Part shown: positions 47,401 to 59,169 of the stretch, one piece after another
Layout of the letters: every line of letters begins with the position of its first letter
Position numbering within the stretch: position 1 is the stretch's first letter
NCBI GenBank assembly: GCA_026214975.1
Contig: JAOBSW010000550.1
Coordinates: forward strand, 1-64,000
Reading direction: 5' to 3'
DNA length: 64,000 nt
Source of the DNA: Gentiana macrophylla
Lineage: Eukaryota > Streptophyta > Magnoliopsida > Gentianales > Gentianaceae
Made by a program: the position numbers and the translations under genes
The notes under the pieces: generated by a model
What the model saw: only the letters and a program-made list of their open reading frames with translations
Databases searched by the model: none
Told to the model about the DNA's origin: nothing

Positions 47401-47682
47401 TTATTATAATTAATACACATTATAAGGTCATGGCTTTCATTTGCCCATGGACGTAGATCTCATTGACTGAACCACGTAAATTTGGCATTTTATCTTTTTT
47501 CTTATGTTTATTTATTTAGTGTTACCGTCGTTAAAGGATATCGTTCTGTTAGTTTTTCCTAACAACATCAAATCTATCAGTTTATTTAATGAGTACACTT
47601 TTTTGTTCTGTTTTCGAGCATAATTTATTGTTTCCGCTGCCGGATTTACTAAGATCAGATCCACAATGATCTGATACTACTT

Positions 47683-48450
47683 GTGTTAACCTGGAAAGTA
47701 GCTAGAGTCAGTTTCCCTAAGGATATGGTCGGGAAACCGACCGCCTTAGATCTAGAAATGGTTCTGATTGCAGTTCTGTTCTATTTTGATTTCCACCAGC
47801 TTGGTGGGTGGGTTACAATAACCTTCACCAGGCCAGACTTGTCCTACAAACATGAATTTTGTGTCTCGGTTCCTACAATAACCTATTGTGTATCATCTGA
47901 AAGACTGAAACTAGTGCGCATGTTGCTGAGATATGTCAAAGGCACCATGGGTCTTGGCCTTGATTTCATCTCAAACACTACCTTGGATCTCAATGCCAAT
48001 GCATATGCTGATAGGGTAGGTTGCCCATCTTAAAGACGCTCCACTAGAGGTTATTGTAATGATATGGCTAGCAATCCAATCTCTTGATGTGTCAAGAAAC
48101 AATCTACTATAACCCGTTCAAGTACGGAAGCTGAATACATAGCACTTGCACACACTGTCTGCAGCAGAGTTGAGTTGGCTCTCTCTCTCTCGTCTTCATC
48201 AAGACCTTGCCATAACATATACAACTTTTCCTAAGTTTTTGTGACAACATTAGTGCTCTTCACCTGACCATTACTCATGTGTTCCATGTCCGAACTATTA
48301 CAATTTACATGGAGTTAGACTATCACTTCGTTTGCAAACGTGTATAGCTCTTGGAAAGCTTGTGACTCAACACATCTCAGCATCAACTCAAGTAGAAGAC
48401 ACCTTCGCAAAGCCAATGCCTTGAGCCCTCCTTCACGGTTTTCTAGCTGC
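47683..48450 (+). pseudogene. Copia fragment: RT end and RNase H
   Basis: The plus strand reads ITFTRPDLSYKHEFCVSVPT, then LLRYVKGTMGLGLDFISNTT and LDLNANAYAD, the RT-RNase H bridge. After a stop at 48031 come RRSTRGYCNDMASNPIS and CVKKQSTITRSSTEAEYIAL. SSRRHLRKANAL near 48395 lies where the family has DIFTKAL. Stops and frameshifts are frequent. The sequence after 48450 may be LTR (GTTGAGTCATCAGC near 48580). Confidence 0.82.
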
Positions 48451-48674
48451 CTCCAACCGCGGCACAATTGGAGCTAGGGAGGCAATAAAGATGTGTTTAT
48501 CTTTATGTGATAAGGATGGTTGGAGAGATAAGGTGGTGGAGTGATAATGTTTAAAAAGCTTCTCAATATTCAAAAGTTGAGTCATCAGCTATTTGTTTAA
48601 GATCAAGATAATATAGTAAAACTAGATACGTTTAACTTTATGCTTTTGATGAGTCTTCGTTCAGCAAGCTAGTC

Positions 48675-48960
48675 TATCTGGCAAAATTACAACTTTCGTC
48701 CTGTAAGTTGGCACGTTGTCAGTTTTAGTCCTTTTTTTGCTCCGATGACAACTTTAGCCCCGTAAGTTTGCGTTTTCTTGCAATTTTGGTCTCGTCTCGC
48801 CAAACAATGTTGACAGAGCACGAAATCCAGTTAAATTCGATTGAATGGCCGAAAGAACTTGCCATCTCGGCCCTCGTTGTCCACGTCAGCTATTTTTTCG
48901 AGGGAAAATTCCCATCTCCAACGTATTTCAATCATCTTTTTTTTTTTTTTTTTGTTGAGG
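48675..48960. repeat. Unclassified repeat-like segment
   Basis: Phrases such as AACTTTCGTCCTGTAAGTTG and CAACTTTAGCCCCGTAAGTT repeat with variation. No ORF. It looks like part of a dispersed plant repeat but has no partner here. It ends near a T-run at 48938-48953. Confidence 0.35.
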
Positions 48961-49241
48961 AAATCATCTTTCATGCATATAATTAGAACTCTCTTCGGTC
49001 TGCCACCGGTGCTAAGATTTGGTCATTGTATGGCATCTTGAATGTTTCTGAGTATGAATGAAATATAAATATGAATTGATCAACATTTAAAAAGACATTG
49101 AGTTGTTTTTTTAATATCCCTTTGTGTTCTGTTGCACACTGGCAGAATGTGAAGAAGAAGCCTTCTCTGTGTTCTGTTGCACATTGGCCTCTTGTGACTA
49201 CTTTTCTAATTTATTTATTTATTTATTATATTGTTCATATT

Positions 49242-49331
49242 TTGGTATATATATATATATATATATAGATAGATATAGGTAGGAGACATTAATTAATTCT
49301 AAAGAAGATACACTTTTACAAACTCTGAATT

Positions 49332-49370
<39 letters not shown>

Positions 49371-49372
49371 TA
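49242..49372. repeat. (TA)n, (GATA)n and (GT)n-(TA)n microsatellites
   Basis: (TA)n plus GATAGATA at 49243-49276, and (GT)n followed by (TA)n at 49332-49371. Confidence 0.9.
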
Positions 49373-49529
49373 TATATGAGATCCATTTTGAAGCTTTCCA
49401 CCATCTTGTCTTGGATAGGATAATATTTTTCAAGATCAGTTATCAAATGGAATCTTCCAATTATGTGAATGCATTATCCTATAAATGAAAATGGATTAAG
49501 TTTAACTTCATATATACATGCTTGGAGTC

Positions 49530-49707
49530 ATGGGAAAAGCAGTAACGCTACTCTTTCTTCTTTTGCTTATATTAGCTGCTTGCTATTTCCAGGAATACCC
49601 TTCGGCTAATACCTTTGTATTAGCTGAAAATGACTATTTCTTCGAGGGTATTGCAGCTGCTCAGAAGGCTAAATTCGACCATCACCAGAAGATTCTTGAT
49701 CCTCCAG
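49530..49707 (+). CDS. Putative first exon of a small secreted protein
   Basis: From the ATG at 49530 the reading is MGKAVTLLFLLLLILAACYF, a strong signal peptide, then a polar segment with ENDYFFEGIAAAQKAKFDHH and KILDPP. The frame meets a canonical donor CAG|GTATGT at 49708. Codon use and the clean signal peptide argue for a real exon. An in-frame ATG at 49518 would add four residues. I do not recognise the family. No second exon was found before the Athila-like element that begins at about 50116, so the gene is either split by a long intron holding that element, with exons beyond the window, or destroyed. Confidence 0.45.
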
Positions 49708-50115
49708 GTATGTCTTGTTATGTTATGTCTTGTTATAATATAAGTGATACATCTTAAAATTGCATCTAATACAAAAACACTAAAGACATTATTTATGTCG
49801 AGCATCAAGATTCCAAAACAAACAAATAAGCAGTGTGGGAATTTAGTCACATTAACAAATCTCTATTTTGAGACAATAGCGCACATTTGAAAATAGTAAA
49901 ATGATAGAAACATGCCTCTTGACAAACGTCTCTCTCAACTCTTCTCCTTTCCAAACAAGACAATGTTGAATCCTCCATCATAAGATGTCGCATCTCAAAG
50001 TTGACACTACGGCTCAAGTTCTTAAAATGTAATTGAGTTGTTGCCAAGATGGCGTCAAAATTGCAAATTTAGTCATGTAACTAAAACACTTCGATAATTG
50101 TAATTGTATAAATAT
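49708..50115. other. Possible intron remnant next to Athila-like element
   Basis: Noncoding stretch between the exon donor and the truncated LTR. It contains no acceptor-exon pair that I can defend. Confidence 0.4.
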
Positions 50116-51247
50116 AATCGATTAAATTCCTTTAACTCAATTTCTAAGGTTTTGTTTTCTTTTCCAAGCAAAACAATTAAACATAAAGCACAGGATCGTA
50201 AAATTTGTTCCCAAATTAAATAACCCAATTAACAACACATGATTCCTCAAAATATTATTAATTGTATCGGTCGAAAAGGTTCTATATTTGAATCATATTC
50301 CATACGAATTCAAATCAACATATGGTTTCGTTGATATTCCTATCTAACAAAACACTTAACAATCAATCCAAATAACAATCGATAAATAAAATCAAATATT
50401 TGAATGCATAAATAAAGATAACCTAACAATTCATAGTTGTGGTGATGTTGATGTGATATCCTCCAGCTATTCTACCGCTATGCGCTTAGCCTTGCATCCT
50501 CGTGATGATCCAAGCCACGGTTGAAGGAAAGAAACTCATAATTTCTTTAGGGTTTGGTGCGGCTCCTCCAAGGGTGGAATATGCGGCTGTATGTTGTGTG
50601 TTTTAGGGTTGAAATAACACGCCTATTTATAGAAAACTGAGGCGACTAGGGTTAAAATCGGTGGTGGACGCCAGTCCAAAGCACCTGGACGCCCGTCCAA
50701 TGTGCAAAACTTGTTTGAGTCGGGCCGAGCTGGGCCTGGACGCACGTCCTATGCAAAATTGGGCAAAATCAGACGCCAGTTCACTGAAAATCTGAACATC
50801 CTGAATCAAAATTCTTCCAGTGGACGCCAGTCCAAAATTCCGGACGCCCGTCCAGTAGACGGAACATCAAACGCTCGTTCAGCTTTCTGGACGCCAGTTC
50901 AATACTTCAGACGTTCGTCCAGCATGCCTTCAAATTCGACCTTTCATCTTTATCTCTTTATTCTTCAGCTCCCACTCTTCAGAGCACGATTACACACTTT
51001 AAATCATCTTTTTCAGTCGCTTTTAATACCTGCAAATCATTGAAAGCATACCAAAGTGTAACACAACTCAAACTAACATAAAACCATCATTTTAAACACG
51101 TAATTGGCATGTTTTACACTTTTTATAACTCTACAACCATTTCTTCAATTTATTCATTTAATACATAATTTTCTATAAAAATTACTAAAACACGGGGATT
51201 ACTGTTATGAAATATTGCCATATAAATCATAAAATTCACTGAGAACA
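50116..51247 (-). repeat. 3' LTR of element Z, truncated
   Basis: Matches 59638-60778 closely, but the part corresponding to 59170-59637 (R/U5 end) is missing. In element orientation it starts TGTTCTCAGTGAATTTTATG. TATA box TATAAATA (minus) at 50631-50624. Confidence 0.88.
50666..50920 (-). promoter_or_regulatory. Phased palindromic motif array in Z 3' LTR
   Basis: Nine variants of GGACGCN-CGTCC/GGACGCCAGTCC start at 50666, 50687, 50738, 50771, 50822, 50842, 50869, 50889 and 50909. Five neighbouring starts are 20-21 bp apart, two helical turns. The nearest lies 35 bp upstream of the TATA box in element orientation. It may be a multi-site binding array in U3; the function is inferred. Confidence 0.6.
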
Positions 51248-51264
51248 ACTCCCCCACACTTAGC
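51248..51264 (-). other. Polypurine tract of element Z
   Basis: Minus-strand TAAGTGTGGGGGAGT directly precedes the 3' LTR start; element W has the identical tract. Confidence 0.85.
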
Positions 51265-52649
51265 TTTTTGTTCGTCCCGAACAAAATAATCAAAACTAGC
51301 TCACTTTCATGCAATCCACATAGATCCCTAACTCACGCAACAAAAGATACAACAACTATAGCAAGTGATACCAACATAGAGATAGATTCGGTGTGTGTGT
51401 GACAAGCCCTTCTCAATCTCCTCAATCCTCTCAAACAAATATCCTCTCAAATAATTTTAATGACTATCCTAGGTATAGGCAGTAATCGTTCCACACAAAG
51501 TCTTCCCGCGCACTCAGTAGGATAATCCCTACAGCATATCATTCGGTTTATACTGGTACAAGTCAACGATAACAAAGTCTTTAATTTTTTCACTTTTTTT
51601 CTCTTTTTTCTTTTGACGCACATCAGAATGAGCTCTTACCCGTCATAGTAGAATAGGATGTTTCGGGATAACACCCTACCTTACTCAAATCATAGCGTAG
51701 CTTTTCCTGACTGTCGTGAGCTTTTGGCCATCATAGTGGAATAGGACATTTCGAGATAATGCCCTACCGCACTCCAATCATTAACCAGCTTCCGACACAC
51801 AAATTTATTTATTTTTTATATATTTTTTTTCAAGACATTAGTTACATTTCACTTATTACATTCAAACCTTCAGATATTCACAGCGCACGTTCTGAACTTA
51901 GGTGTTACTTCACTGTTACTATTAAGAACAAATCTCTCTAAGATAAATAAAAAAAGTAATGAAAGGATAAAGTTCAAAATTATTGCTTCAATATCAAAGG
52001 CTTACGTGAATATGAAATGAATACTATCTCATATAAGTAAAAACATGCTATAATTATCTCACAGAACTTACATAAAATCATTGTCAGGAAACTACAACTA
52101 GCAAGCCATTTGTTTAAATTACATGCTCAAGATTTACAATTATCCAAGTGTAAATTTAAAATTTCACTATTTATCAAAGATCACAAATATTTACTCATAC
52201 TGTCGAAAATAAAGCATAAAATTGCACCCCCCCACACTTAAATCACATTATGTCATCAGAATGAGCAAATAAAAGAAAAGAATACTTAGCTGGTTCCAAA
52301 GATGGTTGTCGGGCAGTAGATTGGCAGTGGTCAGGCCGGAGCATGAATAAACCGCTGCACTCGTATCAGGAACAGACAACATTGAAAGTAATAACTTGCA
52401 AACCTGCTCAAACGTATCTGCAACACTCGACATAGCATATAATCTCGGGGTACAAGGGGTATATGAGTAAACATGAATGCACACAGAAATGGGCAAATAA
52501 AGCATTCACAAATAGGACAGGGATAACCAACACACAAATCACCATAGTTTCCTAATGTCCTAAAAACTTAAATAAAAAGTAACTTAAAAGACTAGGCTGC
52601 CTCCTAGGAGCGCTTCTTTTATGTCATTAGCTTGACAGAGATTTCAAAG
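51265..52649 (-). other. 3' noncoding region of element Z
   Basis: About 1.4 kb between integrase and polypurine tract with no ORF above 85 codons. It holds two imperfect copies of a 63-bp unit at 51641-51703 and 51728-51791, also present twice in element W. A second C-rich tract (CCCCCCCCACACTTAAA) lies near 52228. Athila elements can carry an env-like ORF here; none is visible. Confidence 0.75.
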
Positions 52650-54309
52650 TCAACCCGGATCGGGCCACTTGGGTTTGATCAAGGCCACCTCGTCATCGGA
52701 ATCAGAATGAAGGACAGGGGTGTGGCCGCAACAGCAACAAGTCAAGTGCTCTACTAAGTGTTTGAACTTAACTCGCCAAATAGCACTGACTTTCTTCTTC
52801 GTCTCGTTCTTGCGCAGGTTACGCTTAGGTATACTGACATGTTCAGGTTTCTTGGAAGAAGGGTCCTCACGGGTAGATGTAGAAATGTCATAATCCGAAT
52901 GAAAGAAGTCGGATGGGATCTCATCACAAATCAGCACATCAGTCATGTCAACCAACTTTTGAAAGTATAGGACTTCAGGTGCTTCATACGGCTGTCCGAA
53001 ATACTTTTTCAATCGATGACCGTTCACTTTAAAAGGTTGACCGCTGTACCCTTTCAAGGAAATTGCTCCACCCGGATGAACTTCAACAATTTCAAAGGGT
53101 CCGGACCATCTGGACTTAAGCTTGCCAGCAAACAGATGTAATCTGGTGCTGTAAAGCAAAGCCATCTCTCCTACCTTGAAATCTCTATCTTTTATCTTTG
53201 CATCGTGGAGCGCCTTCGTTCTCTCCTTGCTCAGCTTGGCGTTCTCGTAGGCCCTGAGTCTGAATTCATCGAGCTCATGCAGTTGCAATAATCTTTTGTC
53301 CCCACAGAGTTGGCTATCGAAGTTCAAGAATTTAATAGCCCAGTAAGCTCTGTGCTCCAGCTCGACTGGTAGATGGCAAGCTTTGCCATAAACCATTTGG
53401 AAGGGTGACGTACCCATAGGGGTCTTAAACGCAGTGCGATAAGCCCAAAGTGCGTCATCCAACTTTAGACTCCAGTTGGATCTATTTGAATTTACCGTTT
53501 TCTCCAAAATCCGTTTTAGACTTCTGTTGCTTACCTCGACTTGGCCACTGGTTTGGGGGTGGTATGGTGTACCAATTCTTTGCTTGACACCATATTTCTC
53601 AAGAATTTTATCCAGTGGTGCATTACAAAAATGCGAACCTTCATCACTAATAAGGGCTCTAGGACAGCCAAATCTAGTAAAGATATTCTTTTGCAAGAAT
53701 TTCTTTACAACTTTGTGATCATTGGTTTGGGTGGCTATGGCCTCTACCCACTTGGAAACGTAGTCCACACAGACCAGAATATATTTGTTAGAGCATGATG
53801 ATGGGAACGGTCCCATGAAATCAATGCCCCAGACGTCAAAAACCTCACATTCCAAGATAGGCCTCAAAGGCATCTCCATCCTACTACTGAGTCTCCCTAC
53901 TCTTTGGCATCTATCACAACCTTTGCAAAAAGGCTTCAGCATCTTTAAACAAAGTAGGCCAGTAAAAACCTGCTTGAAGGATTTTTGTGACTGTCTTAGG
54001 TGCTCCGTAGTACCCACCAGCGGGACCACTATGACATTGCTCGAAGATATCCAATTGTTCATGCTCCGGAACACACCTTCTAAGCAACCCGTCTTTGTAG
54101 ACTTTAAACAGATATGGATCCTCCCATACGAGATACTTCAAGTCGCTGAAAAATTTCTTCTTTTCCTGATACGTCATCTCTTCTAAATGCCCACTTGCTA
54201 AGTAGTTAACGTAATCAGCATACCACGGCCTAACTGTATCAAGCTTCATCAATTGTTCAGTCGGAAAGTCAATGCCTATCTCCTTAGGGACTTCGCCACC
54301 CTCATTCAC
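52650..54309 (-). CDS. Element Z integrase (frameshifted)
   Basis: Two overlapping frames. 54309-53914 has the N-terminal zinc-binding region ending [15 protein letters not shown] and [15 protein letters not shown]. 54074-52650 is a 474-codon frame with CDRCQRVG, then the core: [11 protein letters not shown] (first Asp), [11 protein letters not shown] (second Asp), [20 protein letters not shown] (Glu). The Gypsy-type C-terminal segment follows: [40 protein letters not shown]. The catalytic D,D,E set is present. In the zinc-binding part GGYYG replaces the usual GGHFG/GGHHG, so one zinc-binding His may be lost. The tail past the integrase ([17 protein letters not shown]) is not recognised. Confidence 0.92.
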
Positions 54310-54386
54310 TAGGCGAGATAAGTGGTCAGCTACAACATTATCACTACCCTTCTTGTCCTTAATCTCAAGGTCAAACTCTTACAATA

Positions 54387-54761
54387 TCAGAATCCATCTG
54401 AGTAACCTAGGTTTAGCGTCTGCTTTGCCCATAAGGTAGGTAGTGCTGCGTGATCTGTCCACACCACCACTTTGGACCCTAAAAGATAACTTCTGAATTT
54501 GTCAATAGCAAAAACGACTGCCAAGAATTCCTTCTCGGTAGTGGCGTAATTGCATTGAGCTGGGTTCAAAGTGCGGCTAGCATAGTAAATCGGCCTGAAC
54601 TTTTTGTCAACTCTCTGGCCTAAAACTGCGCCCACTGCGTAGTTAGAGGCATCACACATTAGTTCAAAAGGTTGAGTCCAATCGGGCGCGATTAAAATGG
54701 GGGCACTGGTTAGTTTATCCTTTAAGCTATTAAAAGCTTTCTTACACCCATCATCAAACAA
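54387..54761 (-). CDS. Element Z RNase H (frameshifted from RT)
   Basis: Minus-strand frame with CKKAFNSLKDKLTSAPILIA, the connection to RNase H, then ELMCDASNYAVGAVLGQRVD with the first catalytic Asp, YASRTLNPAQCNYATTEKEF with Glu, and SKVVVWTDHAALPTLW with the next Asp. This is single-RNase-H architecture, as in Athila. The frame ends early (LNLGYSDGF) where the family has LLRWILLLQEFD, indicating a frameshift near 54410. Confidence 0.9.
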   Translation of the reverse strand: MFDDGCKKAFNSLKDKLTSAPILIAPDWTQPFELMCDASNYAVGAVLGQRVDKKFRPIYYASRTLNPAQCNYATTEKEFLAVVFAIDKFRSYLLGSKVVVWTDHAALPTLWAKQTLNLGYSDGF

Positions 54762-54906
54762 GAACTCTACTTCCTCCTTCAGCAGGTTGGATAACGGCTT
54801 TGCTATCGTCGAAAAGTCTTTAATGAAACGCCGATAGAAGCCCCATGTCCCGTAAATCCTCGTACCTCCTTCTTTGTCTTTCGGTACGACATTTTCTCAA
54901 TGGCTT

Positions 54907-55914
54907 CTACTTTAGCCTTATCCACCGAATACCATCACTGGACACCTTGTGTCCCAAAACAATCCCTTCTTCGACTAGGAAATGGCATTTCTCCCAGTTA
55001 AGCACCAGATTTTTCTCAACACAACGTTGGAGCACCATATCTAGATTCTTTAAGATTTCATCAAAGCTGTCGCCATAGACTGAGAAGTCATCCATGAAGA
55101 CCTCCATGCACTGCTCCACAAGTCCATCAAAAATGGCTAACATGCACCGTTGAAAAGTCGCGGGTGCATTGCATAAGCCGAATGGCATTCTACGAAAAGC
55201 AAAAGTGCCAGATGGACACGTAAACGTGGTCTTCTCCTGGTCATTAGGGTCAATGGCTATCTGGAAGTAGCCAGAATAGCCATCAAGGAAACAATAATAC
55301 TTATGACCACTCAGTCTTTCTAGAAGTTCGTCAATGAAGGGTAAGAGGAAGTGATCTTTGGCAGTAACCTCATTAAGTCTACGATAATCTATGCAGACTC
55401 TATAGCCTGTCACAAGGCGTAAAGCTACTTCTTCTCCTTTTTCATTTTTTTCCACTGTAATTCCCCCCTTCTTTGGTACAACTTGAGTGGGGCTGACCCA
55501 TTCACTATCAGCTATGGCGTAGATAATTCCCATGTCAAGCCATTTGATGATCTCCTTTTTGACAACCTCCTACATGTGCGGATTCAGCCTCCTTTGAGGT
55601 TGTCTGACCTTTTTCGCTCCTTCCTCCGTTCGAATTTTATGCATGCACACGTCTGGGCTGATTCCTCTGATATCGCCCACCTGCCATCCGAACGCGAGGA
55701 TATGTTTCTCAAGCACTTTGATTAATTCTGCTTCTTGCTCCGGCTCGAGTTTAGACGAGATGATCAAAGGCAGTTTATCACCGTCTTTAAGGAAGATGTA
55801 TTTAAGGTGCTGCGGAAGCGGTTTCAACTCTAAGTCAGCAGGTGGTTGCTCGATACTAGATTTTAAGGGACCACCTTTTTCCTTGTGAGCTTGGACCGGT
55901 TGACTGAAAAACAC
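54907..55914 (-). CDS. Element Z reverse transcriptase (split in two frames)
   Basis: 55914-55570 covers the lead-in: LELKPLPQHLKYIFL, LEKHILAFGWQVGDIRGISP, RQPQRRLNPHM. 55533-54907 covers the RT core: SEWVSPTQVVPKKGGITV, GYRVCIDYRRLNEVTAKDHF, YYCFLDGYSGYFQIAI, FAFRRMPFGLCNAPATFQRC, and the catalytic block EVFMDDFSVYGDSFDEIL (YxDD as FMDD, usual for Athila). A stop and frameshift separate the halves near 55550-55570. A further break after KVSSDGI separates the RT from RNase H. Confidence 0.93.
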
Positions 55915-56039
55915 CTCATCTTCCTGAGGTGTAACCCCAGAAAGGTATTGAATGACATCATCTAGAGGAATCTTCCTGTCAGCTTCCGTTTTTTCTTTAT
56001 TATGCTTAACCAGCTTTTTAGTTCTTCTTCTTCAAGTTC

Positions 56040-57256
56040 TTACGCAAGTCGCTCCCAATCATCCAAATCCCAATGAGTTTCTCTCCGTAAATCTATTTCG
56101 TCCCAACTACCCATTAAAACTTCCTCCTCTGCGAGGTTAAAATCTGGCTGGTTGAGCTCTTTCAAATCATCGCTGCTCATCCCTGGAATGTCCCAGATTT
56201 TCTGTTCACTCATAGGCTCAGTGTGCGCAGGTTGTTGAGACAACTCAACATTGATTATGGCCCGTGGAAAGTTATTTCCTTCTTCGTGAATTGTAACATC
56301 CAGGGCTCCTATCTCCGTGAGCTCTTCAACAAGGTCGGGTTCACCTCCATAAATTGCTTCAATGAATGAAATCTCCTGGCTCGAGGCTTCCACAGAATTT
56401 TTTTCTCGCTCGAGTGTAAAGGAGGTGTCCTCTACCCTCAGAGTGATTTGGCCAGTTTGGAAGCAATGGTGGAGGCAGAAGTATTTAAGAAAGGCCGGCC
56501 CAGAATCAGGGGCATCTCCTTGTCAGACTGGTAATCCAGTATGACCCAGTCAGTTGGAAAAACTAAATGTTTAACATGGATAAGGACGTTGTTCACACAC
56601 CCAGCTGCTAAACGGCTAGATCGGTCCACCAACTGAAGAGAGACGGGACGCTCCCTTAGCCTTTTGTCCAACCCGAGACTCTTGCAGACGTTCAATGGCA
56701 TCACATTGACAGAGGCCCCTGAATCGCATAAAACATTGTGGAACGTGTGGCCTTCAATCATGCAAGAGATTGAAGGTCGTCCGGGGTCACCTCGCTTGAT
56801 TGCAATGCTTTGTGAAACCGTTGAACATTCTTCTCTTAGCACCTCCTCTGCCATTCCCTTTAGCTTCTTTTTACTTCCACAGGCATCCTTAAGATACTTA
56901 GAGCATTTAGGCATCTCAGTTAATACCTCAGCAAGTGGAATAGTCACCATAGTATCTCTAAGCATCTTTCTCACTCCGTCATACTGTTTGTCGGAGTTCA
57001 AGATATTCTCTCTTTTCTTTGCCGGATAAGGAAGGGTTTTCGAATGATTGATTAAAGTTTGACTTTTAATGGCTTCGTCCTCCTTGTCCTTCCACCTGAC
57101 AAACTTCTCAGTTTTCTTTTTAGTCAGGGGTTCAGCTACCTGACTTCTCTTTTCAGCATCCTCATCACCATCCCCTGAAGAGTCATCATCATCCAGCTCT
57201 TCCTCACTGCTGCCTTCTTTGGAATTTAATTTCTGATTGCCCCCTCCTGAACTCAT
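56040..57256 (-). CDS. Element Z protease and linker
   Basis: 57256-56438 opens with an acidic linker (EEELDDDDSSGDGDEDAEK), then GRPSISCMIEGHTFHNVLCD SGASVNVMP with catalytic DSG, CKSLGLDKRLRERPVSLQL, and MPLILGRPFLNTSA, the retropepsin pattern of Athila elements. 56393-56040 is an acidic linker between protease and RT. Neighbouring frames are offset, so the polyprotein is broken here. Confidence 0.9.
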
Positions 57257-57270
57257 GGCGTCAGGAGGGG

Positions 57271-58875
57271 CTACTCGTTTCCCAATAACTTTTCGGGCTC
57301 AGCTTTCTTTCCGCTTCTGAGGGTAACTGCATTCAACTCCTCCTCTTGTCCATAATCCCATTGTGGAATGATGGCATTACAAGCATTGACATCTGCCTTA
57401 GGGTTTTTATCTCGTATAACTAGGCGAGTCTTCCCGGAGGTCTCGCTTGCTTGTTGATCGACCATCGACCAACTGTCTCTCCATCGTTTTTGACCGGTGG
57501 CTAGTGTTTTCACCATGTCTACTAGCTCATCAAATTTCTTACGAGAGACATAGGTGGGTCGTTGATTTTGCGTTTGAGCCCGATTACCTTGGGGTCTTTG
57601 GTTATTGGATGCACGTGTGGTGTATTATAACTATTCCGCGGGTTTTCCCGAATAGTTACGGTTTTGAGTGTAGCTCGATTGACCGTAATTTTGACCAAGC
57701 CCTCGAAAGGTTGATTCGGTTCTCCAAGGCCTGCACTTCCTCATTCATCATATTCCCGGCCTGCATGCCCGAGTAATTCTCATCTCCTTTGGCCCTTCTT
57801 GTCGCTTCATTTGCATGTTGGCTAGTTGTTTGTTCATTATTTCCATTTGAGCAACCAGCAGCTTTGTCTCTCGAGTTACTTTCAGTGACCTCCTTTTTTG
57901 CTTTCACTAACATGGGTCTTCTTTGAGTAGCCCACATGTTATTCTTAGCTATTGTTTACGCTACCACCAGCAAAGATCATCTCCTCCTCCTAAAAACGAT
58001 CCATGAGTCGTGGAATCTAAGTAATCTCTATTGGGTTGAGTTACACCCGATAGAATAATTCTAGAAGTTCATGTCGAGTGTATCCATGGTTAGGGGCACT
58101 TCCTCATTAACAAATTCAACCTCTCCCAGGCCTTTCCCACACTCTCCTTCTAATTGCTCAAAGTAGCTATATCTCGTTTACGGTCCATTATCGTTCCAGG
58201 TGAAACGAATTTGAGCAAAGGCTCTTTTAACATCATTGATTATGAAGAGAGTGATGGGGTAAGGACTTAAACCAACGATTTGCTTCACCTTTCAAGGCAA
58301 AGCGGGAAAAGTTTCAATTTAACGACTTCTCGAAGGAACTCCTGGGGTAGTGACACCGCTTCACATATTTGCACAAAAGTCGACAAGAAGTCATGTGGGT
58401 CTTCTGCAAGAAGTGCCATGGAATGAGCTATTTTGGACCATCCCCACAACTCCATTCTTAAGATCAAAATGCAGTCCTCCTATCTCTGGAGGCCGAATTG
58501 GTCTATGCCCTTCCAAGAAGTCTTGATCAAGATATGGCGCATAAGGGTCTTCTTTGCACAACAACCGCAGGCCGCTGGGTCATTCTTTGTTGAACATTCC
58601 GAGGTTGTTCTTTGCATCTCTTTGGTTTATCCAGGCTTGCTGTTGTTGTTGGTTCTGCAACATTTGCATCAGAATTTGGTTTAATTGAGCGGGTCTTGGT
58701 TATTATTCCCTTGGTTCTCCGGTTCGTCATCACTAGAACCGTGTTGGCTCGTCTTGTCAGAACTTTGAAATAATCTTCTTCTGACAATGTCTCGCTCAGG
58801 TTCGGGGTTAAAGATAAGGTTTCCCTTCTTAATCCTGGTTTGCATAACCAGAGAAGCAGAACAGGAAGAAATCAA
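57271..58875 (-). pseudogene. Element Z gag
   Basis: The gag start lies near 58842 (MQTRIKKGNLIFNPEPERDI). 58467-58285 reads DPHDFLSTFVQICEAVSLPQ and KLKLFPLCLER, the central gag motif of Athila/Tat. 57937-57656 is a polar linker with a coiled-coil-like EEVQALENRI. 57516-57271 ends with ELNAVTLRSGKK, the conserved motif before the protease. Multiple frameshifts and missing CCHC knuckles make it defective. Confidence 0.85.
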
Positions 58876-59145
58876 CCTTAGGGTTGATGAGAGGGGAATG
58901 TAGAGAAGATTAGAGGGTTTAGAGGGTTACAAAGAGAGAAGAGAGAGAAGAGACTGAAAAGTGAAATTTTCAGAGACTGAACTGGCGTTCAGTGTAAGTG
59001 TACGCTAGTTCAGAGAGGATTCAGGAAGTCGAGCGCCAAACGGACACTCGAGCCGAAAGTTATGGTCAAAATACTACCGCGTGCAATAGCGATCCCTTTT
59101 GACACAGAAAACTGCACTACGAAGAATCCGACAACCGTTACCGAC
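58876..59145 (-). other. Leader between primer site and gag, element Z
   Basis: Noncoding, A/G-rich on the plus strand. It contains GAACTGGCGTTCAG near 58980, similar to the inverted form of the LTR palindrome motif. Confidence 0.6.
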
Positions 59146-59163
59146 TCCCCGGCAACGGCGCCA
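59146..59163 (-). other. Primer binding site, element Z
   Basis: Minus-strand TGGCGCCGTTGCCGGGGA, the tRNA-Asp-type primer site of Athila and Tat elements. A 6-bp spacer separates it from the LTR end. Confidence 0.93.
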
Positions 59164-59169
59164 AAAACT

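Noticed and set aside
50666..50920. Palindrome array considered as a CRISPR-like array
   Set aside because: Repeats are 12 bp, variable and partly irregular, inside a plant retrotransposon LTR; no cas genes and a eukaryotic context.
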